Shown piece after piece: positions 9,951 through 19,261 of a DNA stretch of 64,000 nucleotides (positions are counted from its first letter, which is position 1; the number at the start of each line of letters is the position of its first letter). The stretch lies in NCBI RefSeq assembly GCF_046524175.1, contig NZ_JBEFZF010000001.1:1-64000 (forward strand). Direction: 5' to 3'. The notes beneath the pieces were generated by a model. The model had not been told where the DNA came from. It worked only from the letters and a program-made list of their open reading frames with translations, and made no database searches. This DNA is from Spongiivirga sp046524175. GTDB taxonomy: Bacteria; Bacteroidota; Bacteroidia; Flavobacteriales; Flavobacteriaceae. A program made the translations under genes and the position numbers.

Positions 9951-10307
9951 ATGAATAGTAGGATGAGGGTAAAATGGACACTTTTCAGATTTATAAAAGA
10001 AGAGTGGAACGGTATGGATGGTATGTTAATAGAACCGACTAAGGCATTCTCAGCCACTTTGACCGATTCGTTTTTTAGAGATCAACTTAATAAGGGAAGT
10101 TGCTTTGACTTTGATTACCAACCAAAAGAAGGAGATTGTATTATGTTTGATTTATTGCTGTCAAAAAAAGCAAAGCATCGTAGTGGCGATAATATACCAA
10201 AATTCATCTCTTTGATTTATAGAAATCAATCTTGGATTATTGATCAATATGATCGTTTCTATGTAACGCTAGGAAAACAAGCATCCGGTTTTACAAGACT
10301 TCAGTAA
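9951..10307 (+). CDS. Hypothetical protein
   Basis: A 118-residue soluble protein if the ATG at 9951 is used (MNSRMRVKWTLFRFIKEEW). The frame is open back to 9870, but the extra 27 residues look non-coding. The middle carries FDFDYQPKEGDCIMFDLLLSK and the end is YVTLGKQASGFTRLQ. It follows the 680-residue lipoprotein by 88 bases and is itself followed by a terminator, so it may close that transcription unit. No family was recognised. Confidence 0.55.
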   Translation: MNSRMRVKWTLFRFIKEEWNGMDGMLIEPTKAFSATLTDSFFRDQLNKGSCFDFDYQPKEGDCIMFDLLLSKKAKHRSGDNIPKFISLIYRNQSWIIDQYDRFYVTLGKQASGFTRLQ

Positions 10308-10329
10308 AAGAAACAGAATTGGCCAAAAA

Positions 10330-10354
10330 AAAAGCTGGGGATCTCCCAGCTTTT
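10330..10354. terminator. Bidirectional rho-independent terminator
   Basis: Ten-base arms AAAAGCTGGG / CCCAGCTTTT with a five-base loop lie between the convergent genes ending at 10307 and 10384. A and T runs flank the stem on both sides, so it can serve both genes. Confidence 0.85.
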
Positions 10355-10383
10355 AGCATTGATAACGTCTTATTTAATACGTA

Positions 10384-10827
10384 TTACTTTTTCAAGGAAC
10401 AGTCAAATTCTTTCCAACCATAAAGATCACTAACATAGGTTTTTCCATAACCACTACCGTCAGCATCTTGTTGAAAGAACAGGTGTTGTAAAAAGCAACG
10501 ATCTTCTACCTGCGCAGTAACTACAGCGATGCGATTTCTTTTCAAAGGACGACCTACATTATCATTATAAACAACCCAATCTCTACTGGTTATGATTGCA
10601 TTTTGTGCCGTGAGTTCTTTTTTGTCAGCGTTGTTATACGCATTAACAAAATCTTCTTCCATGACTTTGTCAGCAATATCAGCTTCTGGATAATTATTTG
10701 TTGTAGGATAGTTTTTTTCCTGAATAAGTTGTTTTTCCATTTTTACGTTTTGTTTTGATGATGAACCACTGCAGCCTAGTATTGCGGTCATAAAAAGGAC
10801 GGCAGCCGTGATATTCATTAATTTCAT
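10384..10827 (-). CDS. Small lipoprotein, unknown function
   Basis: A 147-residue lipoprotein with signal MKLMNITAAVLFMTAILGC (lipobox ILGC) followed by a Ser-rich linker. The mature part is polar and ends in two cysteine-containing segments (EDRCFLQHLFFQQ and WKEFDCSLKK) that may form a disulfide. No family was recognised. A one-mismatch copy of the CTACCC-N5-GGGTAG palindrome lies 50 bases upstream in the same orientation as at the 680-residue lipoprotein gene, so the two are probably co-regulated. Confidence 0.8.
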   Translation of the reverse strand: MKLMNITAAVLFMTAILGCSGSSSKQNVKMEKQLIQEKNYPTTNNYPEADIADKVMEEDFVNAYNNADKKELTAQNAIITSRDWVVYNDNVGRPLKRNRIAVVTAQVEDRCFLQHLFFQQDADGSGYGKTYVSDLYGWKEFDCSLKK

Positions 10828-10876
10828 AATATAATTTTTAATGAGCTAAACTTAAAAATGAAAATAGCTTACTCAG

Positions 10877-10893
10877 CTACCCTTTCGAGGTAG
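10877..10893. promoter_or_regulatory. Palindrome CTACCC-N5-AGGTAG, site 3
   Basis: One-mismatch copy of the 6-5-6 inverted repeat with the same flanking T run. It lies 50 bases upstream of the small lipoprotein gene (minus strand) and 144 bases before the pyruvate kinase gene (plus strand). Orientation matches a role at the lipoprotein gene. Confidence 0.5.
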
Positions 10894-11036
10894 TTTTGCA
10901 TAAATAAGCCAGCTGACAAACATTTAGGTCTGCACATTCTGAATGTGATTTTTTACAACCTCAAGTATGATTAAAGTCATGCTATGTTGATCGCTAATGA
11001 AATATATTCGCAAGACTTTAAATATAGACTTGCCGA

Positions 11037-12890
11037 GTGAAAATAAAGGAGGAGAAAGTAAACGAGTTGATCTCAAAAATTGAGACCATTCTAGAAGCAA
11101 TAAAATTGGAGGAAGCCAGAGCTGAAACGACGTTATTAGATGTGCATCAAGATTACTATAAAAGTGCTCGAAACCTAATCCAATACAACACTTTTAGAAG
11201 ATTTGATTTAAGGACTACTCAAAAGAAATTAAAATATTTAGGACTAACCAGATTGGCAAAAGCAGAAAGCCATCTGATGTCAAGTTTATTCAAAACAAGA
11301 TTTATCTTATATAGCCTATTAGGAGAACGGCCCACTATAAATGCAAAAGCAGGGCTTTCAATAAAAAATAGTAAAAGACTATTAAATAAACATACAAAAG
11401 AACTCTTTGGTTATCGCTCTAAAGGCAGAAGGGTTAGAATTATGGTGACTCAGCCAACCCAAGCTGCTACAGACTATCAAATGGTTTACGAAATGATTCG
11501 TAACGGAATGAACTGTGCACGAATCAATTGTGCACATGATGATGCTGAGGTGTGGAAAAAAATCATTTCACATGTGAAGAAAGCTTCCAAAGCTCTAGGT
11601 AAGAACGTAAAGATCGCCATGGATCTCGCGGGACCAAAAATCCGAACTGGTGAAATCACCCTTGGACCAAAAATCCGAAAATTTAAACCTGAAAGAGATG
11701 AAAGCGGAAAAATTGTTAGCCCGGCTTTATTGATTCTAGTTCCCAAAATCAACGAAGATTCTGAGTTAAATACTATACCCATCGACTTATTTCAACTCAA
11801 GAAAATCAGGGTTGGAGATACATTTGTTTTAACAGATACAAGAGATAAGCAACGAACTCTAAAAGTAATTCACATTAATCATGAAGAAGTTCTGGCACAT
11901 TGTTATGAAACGTCTTATATAGGAACGGGTACGATTTTGCGATGTCAAAATCGAAAAATGGAAAATATCCTTATAGAAGAACTTCCCAAAATAGAACGAT
12001 CTATTCTACTTCGAGTTGATGATATACTTACTATTACAAAAGATAGTTTACCAGGCAATCCTGCGGAGTTTGACGAAGAGGGAAATGTTGTGAAAGGAGC
12101 TACAATATCGTGCCAACTTATTGAAGTTTTTCAGAAAGTAAAAGAGGGAGATCCCATTATCTTTGATGATGGTAAAATCGAGGGGTATATAGAGCGAGTG
12201 TTTACTGATTATTTTACTGTGCGTATTACAAGAGCTAAAGAAAGAGGATCTAAACTAAAGGCTGAAAAAGGAATGAATTTTCCTTCAACAGATTTAGGAA
12301 TTAGCGGACTAACCGCAAAAGATAAGGCAGATATGGAATTCATTGCAAGGTATGCCGACGTGGTGAACTTTTCTTTTGTAAATAGAAAAGAAGATGTAGA
12401 AGAATTACTGAAAGCATTAGAAGAATTAAATGCGCTCAATAAACTAAATATCATTCTCAAAATTGAAACGCGATTGGGTATGGATAACCTATCGGAAATT
12501 CTGCTTACGGCAATGAAAGTAAAACATATTGGAGTAATGATTGCCAGGGGTGACCTTGCGGTAGAAACGGGTTGGGATACTATTGGCCAAGTTCAGGAAG
12601 AAATATTGGCGATATGCGGTGCTGCCCACATTCCGGTTGTTTGGGCCACTCAGGTATTGGAAAATTTCGCAAAAAAAGGGCTACCATCGAGAGCTGAGAT
12701 TACTGATGCGGTGGCATCTTTAAATGCCGAGTGTGTAATGCTCAATAAGGGTTTGTATATTAATGATGTACTGAAACTACTAAACAAAATTTTATCTAGA
12801 ATGGAACAACTACATGAAAAAAATGAGGTGATGTTGCCAAAAATGGAAAAACGTCAACGTAATTGTTGGATTCTTAAAAAGCATAGATGA
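11037..12890 (+). CDS. Atypical pyruvate kinase without the C-terminal regulatory domain
   Basis: A 617-residue pyruvate kinase-like protein. Residues 1-130 are a helical extension not found in standard enzymes. The barrel then begins (RVRIMVTQPTQA) and keeps key residues: GMNCARINCAH (substrate Arg), KIRTGEI, ILKIETRLG (catalytic Lys and metal-binding Glu), IARGDLAVETG (metal-binding Asp) and ATQVLENFAKKGLPSRAE. The B domain lies between about 215 and 400. The chain ends soon after the barrel, so the usual C-terminal allosteric domain is missing. The expected reaction is phosphoenolpyruvate plus ADP to pyruvate plus ATP. The GTG start is the only plausible one near the N-terminus; the next in-frame Met is far inside. 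It may be a second, unregulated isozyme or a paralogue with altered substrate. Confidence 0.85.
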   Translation: MKIKEEKVNELISKIETILEAIKLEEARAETTLLDVHQDYYKSARNLIQYNTFRRFDLRTTQKKLKYLGLTRLAKAESHLMSSLFKTRFILYSLLGERPTINAKAGLSIKNSKRLLNKHTKELFGYRSKGRRVRIMVTQPTQAATDYQMVYEMIRNGMNCARINCAHDDAEVWKKIISHVKKASKALGKNVKIAMDLAGPKIRTGEITLGPKIRKFKPERDESGKIVSPALLILVPKINEDSELNTIPIDLFQLKKIRVGDTFVLTDTRDKQRTLKVIHINHEEVLAHCYETSYIGTGTILRCQNRKMENILIEELPKIERSILLRVDDILTITKDSLPGNPAEFDEEGNVVKGATISCQLIEVFQKVKEGDPIIFDDGKIEGYIERVFTDYFTVRITRAKERGSKLKAEKGMNFPSTDLGISGLTAKDKADMEFIARYADVVNFSFVNRKEDVEELLKALEELNALNKLNIILKIETRLGMDNLSEILLTAMKVKHIGVMIARGDLAVETGWDTIGQVQEEILAICGAAHIPVVWATQVLENFAKKGLPSRAEITDAVASLNAECVMLNKGLYINDVLKLLNKILSRMEQLHEKNEVMLPKMEKRQRNCWILKKHR

Positions 12891-12918
12891 CCACATCTTT
12901 TTTATTTTGTAAGGATTT

Positions 12919-14328
12919 CTACTTCCCGATACAAAAATTAGCAAAGATATTACCCAATAAATCATCAGAAGAGATCTCCCCGGTAATCATGCCAAAATGA
13001 TATAGTGCCTGACGAATGTCGATTGCTAAAAGATCACCAGAAATACCCATTTGCATACCTTCCTGAACTTTCTTTATTTCCTCTAGCGCTTTTAAGAGGG
13101 AATCGTAATGTCTGGTATTGGTCACAATAGTCTCATTGTTTCTTAAGGTACCAGTATTTACAAAATCGAGTAATTGATTTTTTAGATCATCAACCCCTTC
13201 TTTTGTTTTTGCCGAGATTAGCTTTAATTCGGTGCCTTCAATACTAGTTAAACTAGATTTCAAAGCATTGATGAGGTTAGCAGCAGCAGCATCAATTTTA
13301 TTGGCTACAATTACGAAAGGTTTTTGAGGATATTTATTTTTGATCTGTGCCACCTCGTTTTTAAGGTTTTCTAAATCTTCAATATGCAACTTTGAGCTGT
13401 CCACTAAGAAAATAACAACCTGAGCTTGCGCTATTTTTTCAAAAGTCTTTTGTATACCAATGGTCTCAACAACATCTTTGGTATCCCGAATTCCTGCCGT
13501 ATCAATAAATCGAAAACCAATGCCACCTATTGAAATCTCATCTTCAATGGTATCGCGGGTTGTACCAGCGATATCACTTACAATTGCTCGCTCCTCATTT
13601 AGCAATGCATTTAACAGGGTGGATTTACCAACGTTGGGTTCTCCTACAATAGCAACAGGGATACCATTCTTAATAACATTACCAACTGCAAAAGAATCGA
13701 TCAATCGTTTCAAAACAGTTTCTATCCTATTAAGTAGTGCTTCAAACTGTGTACGGTCAGCAAACTCTACATCTTCTTCGGCAAAGTCCAGTTCTAATTC
13801 TATTAATGAAGCAAAATTGAGAAGTTCATCTCTTAAGTTTTTAATTTCATTACTAAAACCACCACGCATTTGTTGCATAGCAATTTGATGTGATGCTTCG
13901 TTATCACTTGCAATTAAATCGGCAACCGCCTCCGCCTGACTTAAATCCAATTTTCCGTTTAAAAAGGCACGCAATGTAAATTCACCTGCATCAGCCATTC
14001 GGCAGCCGTTTCTTAAAAAAAGTTGGATAATTTCTTGCTGTATGTAAGGCGATCCGTGACATGAAATTTCTATAACATGCTCACCCGTATAGCTATTCGG
14101 GTTTCTAAAAATTGAAGCTAGCACCTGATCCAAAATTCGGTCATTTTCTACAATATGTCCTAAGTGTATGGTATGGCTTTTTTGATCAATAAGTTTTTTA
14201 TGATCGTGAATTGACTGAAAAGAAGAAGAGGCAATTTCTATAGCCTTTGGTCCCGAAAGGCGTATTATGGATATGGCTCCCGCACCAGAGGGGGTGGCTA
14301 ATGCTACTATAGTATCTTCAAGGATCAT
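12919..14328 (-). CDS. mnmE: tRNA modification GTPase MnmE
   Basis: A 469-residue enzyme that, with MnmG, installs the aminomethyl or carboxymethylaminomethyl group on wobble uridine of certain tRNAs. The N-terminal folate-binding domain begins MILEDTIVALATPSGAGAI. The G domain inside the helical domain shows GEPNVGKSTLLNALL (G1), DIAGTTRDT (G2), DTAGIRDT (G3) and NKID (G4). The C-terminus is FCIGK, the family CxGK signature. The frame is open up to 14415, but the added residues are hydrophobic, would overlap the divergent gene at 14387 and do not belong to the family, so the ATG at 14328 was chosen. Confidence 0.97.
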   Translation of the reverse strand: MILEDTIVALATPSGAGAISIIRLSGPKAIEIASSSFQSIHDHKKLIDQKSHTIHLGHIVENDRILDQVLASIFRNPNSYTGEHVIEISCHGSPYIQQEIIQLFLRNGCRMADAGEFTLRAFLNGKLDLSQAEAVADLIASDNEASHQIAMQQMRGGFSNEIKNLRDELLNFASLIELELDFAEEDVEFADRTQFEALLNRIETVLKRLIDSFAVGNVIKNGIPVAIVGEPNVGKSTLLNALLNEERAIVSDIAGTTRDTIEDEISIGGIGFRFIDTAGIRDTKDVVETIGIQKTFEKIAQAQVVIFLVDSSKLHIEDLENLKNEVAQIKNKYPQKPFVIVANKIDAAAANLINALKSSLTSIEGTELKLISAKTKEGVDDLKNQLLDFVNTGTLRNNETIVTNTRHYDSLLKALEEIKKVQEGMQMGISGDLLAIDIRQALYHFGMITGEISSDDLLGNIFANFCIGK

Positions 14329-14386
14329 AATTCTAGAATTCGCTACAAAAATAGAACTAAAGATTATATTTACTATCAGATAAATT

Positions 14387-14704
14387 ATGAGAGAAGATAA
14401 TAACCTTATTGTCATTATGCACTTAACTGGGCTTTTTTTCGGAATTCTGGGACCATTAATATTTTGGGTAGCACAAAAAGATCATGTTAAAGGTATGGAT
14501 GAACATGGAAAAGCTGCGATTAACTTTCATATTGGCGGTCTTATTTTAACAATTATAGTAATTGCACTTTCTTTTTTCTGTATTGGGTTTTTACTGCTCC
14601 CTTTTTTAGTCTTGTATCTGGCGGTTTTCCCGATTGTAAGTTCCATTAATGCCAGTAAAGGAGCTCCTTCATACTACCCCATTATTTTTACCATTATTCA
14701 TTAA
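14387..14704 (+). CDS. DUF4870 (Tic20-like) membrane protein
   Basis: A 105-residue protein with three membrane segments and the DUF4870 signature HLTGLFFGILGPLIFW followed by MDEHGKAAINFHI. It is a paralogue of the next gene, which begins 73 bases downstream. The function of the family is not established. It is divergent from mnmE with about 58 bases between starts. Confidence 0.88.
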   Translation: MREDNNLIVIMHLTGLFFGILGPLIFWVAQKDHVKGMDEHGKAAINFHIGGLILTIIVIALSFFCIGFLLLPFLVLYLAVFPIVSSINASKGAPSYYPIIFTIIH

Positions 14705-14777
14705 TTAAATTATTAGGATGTAACAAACTAGAAGAGTTTGCGTCATATAGCTGCATTAATCAATCAAAAGAATTATT

Positions 14778-15146
14778 ATGGAAACTTCTTACACACCTGT
14801 TGTCATTCCAACAAGAACTGATAATCAACTATTAGTAATTACCCATTTGAGTCAATTACTAGATTATATTACCGGCTTCGGAGGCTTCATTGTGCCTCTT
14901 GTATTATGGCTTAGTAATAAAGACCGTGTAATGAATATGGATGAGCATGGTAAATCGATTATAAACTTTCAAATTAGTCTTTTTATTTACTGCATTATTA
15001 GTATTCCACTAATCTTCTTATTTGGACTAGGAATTATTACATTAATAGGTATTGCGATACTTGGCTTTGTAATGCCAATAATTAATGCAATCAAGGCGAG
15101 TAATGGTGAGTCGCCTTATTATCCGTTTAGTTTGCCTATTTTTTAA
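14778..15146 (+). CDS. DUF4870 (Tic20-like) membrane protein
   Basis: A 122-residue paralogue of the preceding gene with three membrane segments and the matching motifs HLSQLLDYITGFGGFIVPLVLW and MNMDEHGKSIINFQI, ending in the same SPYYPF-type tail. The two genes likely arose by tandem duplication. Function unknown. Confidence 0.88.
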   Translation: METSYTPVVIPTRTDNQLLVITHLSQLLDYITGFGGFIVPLVLWLSNKDRVMNMDEHGKSIINFQISLFIYCIISIPLIFLFGLGIITLIGIAILGFVMPIINAIKASNGESPYYPFSLPIF

Positions 15147-15225
15147 AAATATTTTCCTTTTATTTCATGACAACTATCAACTTGTTGCACCCAATTATGC
15201 GTAAATTTATTGCATAATTATTTCT

Positions 15226-17319
15226 ATGAGTAAAGCAGTGTACGTAGCCACTATCGAACCGCATAGTGGTAAATCATTAGTTGTTTTAGGTTTAATGCGA
15301 ATGTTGTTAGGGACAATGCCCAGAGTTGGGTATTTTAGGCCTATAGTGGACGATTTTGAAAAAGGAGAAATAGATAATCACATAAATACGATTATCGACT
15401 ATTTCAAGCTGGATCAAGATCCGGAAACCGCTTATGGATTTACCCGGAGTCAAATTCGCAATGAATACAACCAAGGTCATGATAGTGAAGTGCAAAATAC
15501 CATTTTGCATAAATTCAAACAGTTAGAAGAAGTCTATGATTTTGTGTTAGTTGAAGGATCTGATTTTTCTGATGAGGGAAATATCATGGAGTTTGACTTA
15601 AATGCAATAATCGCAAGAAATTTAGGAATTCCAACCATTATAGTAGCCAGTGGAGCTGGGAATACGAAAAGAGAGCTATCGGGAAGTTTGCAGATGGCTT
15701 ATGATACTTTCAAAGAAAAAGACGTTGATGTTATTGCAGTTTTTGCAAACAAGATCCCTGGTGATCAACTATATACTACTAAAGAAAAATTAAAGGATTG
15801 TCTACCGGAGGAAGTGGCGATTTTTGTAATTCCCGCAATAGATACCCTTGGTAATCCTACCATTAAGGAAATTGTTCAACACTTAAATGGTAAGGTATTG
15901 TTTGGTAAGGAATATCTTAACAATCAAACAGGTAATTTTGGAGTTGGAGCGATGAATCTTCCCAATTACTTAACCAAATTAAAGGATAAGAGTTTGGTGA
16001 TTACTCCTGGTGACCGCGCCGATATTATCCTTGGGGCTTTACAAGCACATGGTAGTAGTAATTATCCGGAAATTTCCGGGATTATTCTTACCGGCGGATT
16101 GCTCCCAGAAGATTCTGTTTTGAAGTTAATAGAAGGTGCTTCCGCTAATGTTCCTATCGTTTCGGTAGAAGGAGGAACCTTTAACATCACTAACGCCATC
16201 GGTAATATAAAAAGTAGAATTTACGCGGAAAGTACTCAGAAAATAGAAACCTCATTAACCGTTTTTGATGAGAGCGTTAATATAAGGTCTCTTTCAAAAG
16301 CGCTAGTAGATTTCAAAACAAGCGGAATATCACCACAAATGTTCCTCTATAATTTGCAGCATCGAGCTAAAAAAACAAAAAAGCATATTGTATTACCAGA
16401 AGGAGAAGATGAACGTATTATTGAAGCCGCTGCGAAATTGGTAAACACTAATATTGTCGATATCACATTAATTGGTGATGCCAAAAAAATAAGAAGTAAG
16501 GTATCTTCACTTCAAATCGATTTTCCTTTTGATAAAATACCTATTATAACCACTAGTGGTTCACCTAATTTCGATGACTATGTAAATACCTTTTACGAGT
16601 TGCGTAAACATAAGCAAGTAAATATGGATATGGCGAAAGATTTTATGACAGATGTTTCTTATTTCGGCACCATGATGGTTTATAAGGGACATGCTGATGG
16701 AATGGTATCTGGAGCCGTGCATACAACACAGCATACGATTAGACCTGCTTTGCAATTTGTGAAAACAAAACCAGGTGTATCTGTAGTTTCTTCGGTATTT
16801 TTCATGTGTTTAGAAGATCGCGTTTCGGTGTTTGGTGATTGCGCTATTAACCCGAACCCGAATGCTGAACAGCTGGCGGAAATTGCTATTTCATCGGCGG
16901 AGTCCAGTATTAATTTTGGTATTGAGCCTAAGATAGCAATGTTGTCATATTCTTCTGGCGCTTCTGGAAAGGGTGAGGATGTTGACATTGTTAGAGCGGC
17001 CACACAATTAGTAAAGTCAAAACGACCGGATCTTAAGATCGAGGGACCAATTCAATATGATGCCGCTGTTGATAAAAGTGTAGGGGCTAAAAAATTGCCG
17101 GATAGTAAGGTGGCTGGACAAGCTAGTGTGCTTATTTTTCCAGATTTAAATACCGGTAATAATACCTATAAAGCGGTGCAAAGAGAAACCGGAGCATTGG
17201 CTATAGGCCCGATGCTACAAGGCTTGAATAAACCCGTTAATGATTTAAGTAGGGGGTGTACAGTCGATGACGTATTTAATACAGTAATCATTACAGCCAT
17301 TCAAGCGCAAGAAGTTTAA
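15226..17319 (+). CDS. pta: Phosphate acetyltransferase
   Basis: A 697-residue long-form Pta that interconverts acetyl-CoA and acetyl phosphate. Residues 1-200 are a P-loop-like (DethiobiotinSynthase/CobB-related) domain (VATIEPHSGKSLVVLGLMRM), followed by a DRTGG domain (about 215-330) and the catalytic PTA_PTB domain (about 370-697) with KHIVLPEGEDERI, DGMVSGAVHTTQHTIRPALQ and LSYSSGASGKGEDV. It lies 11 bases before ackA, and the two enzymes form the acetate overflow and ATP-forming pathway. Confidence 0.97.
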   Translation: MSKAVYVATIEPHSGKSLVVLGLMRMLLGTMPRVGYFRPIVDDFEKGEIDNHINTIIDYFKLDQDPETAYGFTRSQIRNEYNQGHDSEVQNTILHKFKQLEEVYDFVLVEGSDFSDEGNIMEFDLNAIIARNLGIPTIIVASGAGNTKRELSGSLQMAYDTFKEKDVDVIAVFANKIPGDQLYTTKEKLKDCLPEEVAIFVIPAIDTLGNPTIKEIVQHLNGKVLFGKEYLNNQTGNFGVGAMNLPNYLTKLKDKSLVITPGDRADIILGALQAHGSSNYPEISGIILTGGLLPEDSVLKLIEGASANVPIVSVEGGTFNITNAIGNIKSRIYAESTQKIETSLTVFDESVNIRSLSKALVDFKTSGISPQMFLYNLQHRAKKTKKHIVLPEGEDERIIEAAAKLVNTNIVDITLIGDAKKIRSKVSSLQIDFPFDKIPIITTSGSPNFDDYVNTFYELRKHKQVNMDMAKDFMTDVSYFGTMMVYKGHADGMVSGAVHTTQHTIRPALQFVKTKPGVSVVSSVFFMCLEDRVSVFGDCAINPNPNAEQLAEIAISSAESSINFGIEPKIAMLSYSSGASGKGEDVDIVRAATQLVKSKRPDLKIEGPIQYDAAVDKSVGAKKLPDSKVAGQASVLIFPDLNTGNNTYKAVQRETGALAIGPMLQGLNKPVNDLSRGCTVDDVFNTVIITAIQAQEV

Positions 17320-17330
17320 CCCTTCAAAAT

Positions 17331-18518
17331 ATGTATGTATTAGTTATTAATTCCGGTAGTTCTTCAATAAAGTACCAACTAATCGATATGCCTTCCGAGC
17401 AATTGTTGTGTAAAGGAATGGTTGATAGAATAGGCCTTAGCAATAGTACCTTATCACTGAAAGTCGGTAATGAGGAAAAACGAATAGAAGGGGAAATTAA
17501 GAATCATGAAGAGGGACTCTCTCAGATTATCACACTGTTACTAGAAGACGAATTAACCACCGTTTCCAACAAAGATGATATCAAACTCATAGGGCATAGG
17601 GTAGTTCATGGTGGTATCAAATTTTCTAAAACTACGTTGATAAATGCTGAGGTTAAGAAAGCGATTAAAGATTTAAGTGCACTTGCACCACTTCACAATC
17701 CTGCCAATTTAACGGGTATAGAGGTTGCTGAAGAATTATTTCCAAATGCAAAACAAGTGGCAGTCTTTGATACGGCATTTCATCAAACAATTCCTGAAAT
17801 TGCATATAAATATGCTATACCTAATCGGTTTTTAGATGAGAATAATATTCGTTTATACGGTTTTCATGGTACTAGTCATAAATATGTTTCTGAAAAAGCA
17901 ATTGCCTTTTTAGGAAAACACAAGTCTGAAAATATTATTACCATACACCTAGGAAATGGGTGTAGTATGACTGCTGTTAAGAATGGTAAAAGCATTGATC
18001 ACTCCCTTGGTTTTGGACCCATGAACGGATTGATTATGGGGACGCGAAGTGGAGACATTGATCAGTCAGTACTTTTATATTTGCAAACTACCCTAGGAAT
18101 GAGTGTCAATGAAGTAAATACCCTATTGCAAAAGCAGAGTGGTATGTTAGGCCTTACAGGTTACAGTGATCTTCGGGAAATTCAGCAACAAGCAAATGCT
18201 GGTAATGATGTGTGTAAGTTGGCTTTATTAATGAGTGCCTATCGAATAAAAAAATATATTGGAGCCTACGCAGCCGCGTTAAATGGACTTGATGCTATTG
18301 TATTCACCGCAGGTATAGGAGAAAATAGTGCAAAGATGAGGTCTTTAGTTTGTGAAAGTATGGATTTTATGGGTATTCAGATTGACGAGCAGTTAAATAA
18401 AACAAGATCAGAACATACCAGATCTATTAAGAAACTGACGTCTAAAGTCGAGATTTTGGTGATTCCTACTAACGAAGAATTAGAGATTGCGAAACAATCC
18501 TATATTATTTTTAAATAA
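17331..18518 (+). CDS. ackA: Acetate kinase
   Basis: A 395-residue kinase that makes ATP and acetate from acetyl phosphate. Family motifs are in order: VLVINSGSSSIKYQLI at the N-terminus, GHRVVHGG, PLHNPANL, VFDTAFHQTIP, LYGFHGTSHKYVS, HLGNGCSMTAVKNGKSIDHS, GTRSGDIDQS and FTAGIGENS. Length is normal for the family. It follows pta closely and is translated with it. Confidence 0.98.
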   Translation: MYVLVINSGSSSIKYQLIDMPSEQLLCKGMVDRIGLSNSTLSLKVGNEEKRIEGEIKNHEEGLSQIITLLLEDELTTVSNKDDIKLIGHRVVHGGIKFSKTTLINAEVKKAIKDLSALAPLHNPANLTGIEVAEELFPNAKQVAVFDTAFHQTIPEIAYKYAIPNRFLDENNIRLYGFHGTSHKYVSEKAIAFLGKHKSENIITIHLGNGCSMTAVKNGKSIDHSLGFGPMNGLIMGTRSGDIDQSVLLYLQTTLGMSVNEVNTLLQKQSGMLGLTGYSDLREIQQQANAGNDVCKLALLMSAYRIKKYIGAYAAALNGLDAIVFTAGIGENSAKMRSLVCESMDFMGIQIDEQLNKTRSEHTRSIKKLTSKVEILVIPTNEELEIAKQSYIIFK

Positions 18519-18583
18519 TAGTGTAAGGAAAGAGATATTTCTACGACCAGTCAGATAACCAATTAAAGAATCACCAAAAAATT

Positions 18584-19261
18584 ATGAATACTCTTTGGTA
18601 TTTTGATGGTACAAATCTGTTTAATGTTTTATGTCCGCATAAGTTCAAGCGATTTAAAACCAGCAATATAGATCATTTTCACTTTTATAAAAAGAAGGAT
18701 TATATCTATTTTGAAGAAGATAATGCCAACAAGGTTTTTTTAATTGATAAAGGAAAGGTCAAAATAGGATATTACACCGAAGATGGTGAAGAAGTTGTAA
18801 AAGCGATTTTAACCCGAGGTGAAATTTTTGGTGAAAAAGCTATTTTAGGAGTTGAAACCCGAAATGAGTTTGCTCAGTCTATTGATAGTAAAACATCTGT
18901 TTGTCCTGTTCCGGTGAGTACTATGCATGAACTAATGCGAGACAATCAAACCTTTAGCCTCAAAATTTATAAGTTTTTAGGATTACGTATTAGGAAATTA
19001 GAGCGCAGACTTCAACTATTGTTATATAAAGATACTCGTACCCGTTTAGTTGAGTTTTTAGGTGAATTATGCGAAGAATATGGATATGATTGCGAAAAAA
19101 CAGGAAATAAGGTAATAAAGCATCCGTATACTCAGCGCGATATTGCCTGTTTAATAGGCACTTCTCGGCCCACACTGAATACATTGATGAACGAATTGAA
19201 GGAACAAGAATTCATCAAATTTGATAGAAAAGAAATTCGATTTTTAAGAGAATTGGTTTGA
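18584..19261 (+). CDS. Crp/Fnr-family transcription regulator
   Basis: A 225-residue regulator with an N-terminal cyclic-nucleotide-binding-like beta roll (about 35-145; GKVKIGYYTEDGEEVVKAIL, LTRGEIFGEKAILG) and a C-terminal winged helix (about 165-225; YTQRDIACLIGTSRPTLNTLMNELK). The Fnr iron-sulfur cysteine set is absent and the residues needed to bind cAMP are not evident, so the effector is unknown. It follows ackA by 65 bases and may be on the same transcript. Confidence 0.9.
   Translation: MNTLWYFDGTNLFNVLCPHKFKRFKTSNIDHFHFYKKKDYIYFEEDNANKVFLIDKGKVKIGYYTEDGEEVVKAILTRGEIFGEKAILGVETRNEFAQSIDSKTSVCPVPVSTMHELMRDNQTFSLKIYKFLGLRIRKLERRLQLLLYKDTRTRLVEFLGELCEEYGYDCEKTGNKVIKHPYTQRDIACLIGTSRPTLNTLMNELKEQEFIKFDRKEIRFLRELV

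Noticed and set aside
14329..14415. Longer MnmE start
   Set aside because: The extra residues are hydrophobic, foreign to the family, and overlap the divergent DUF4870 gene.
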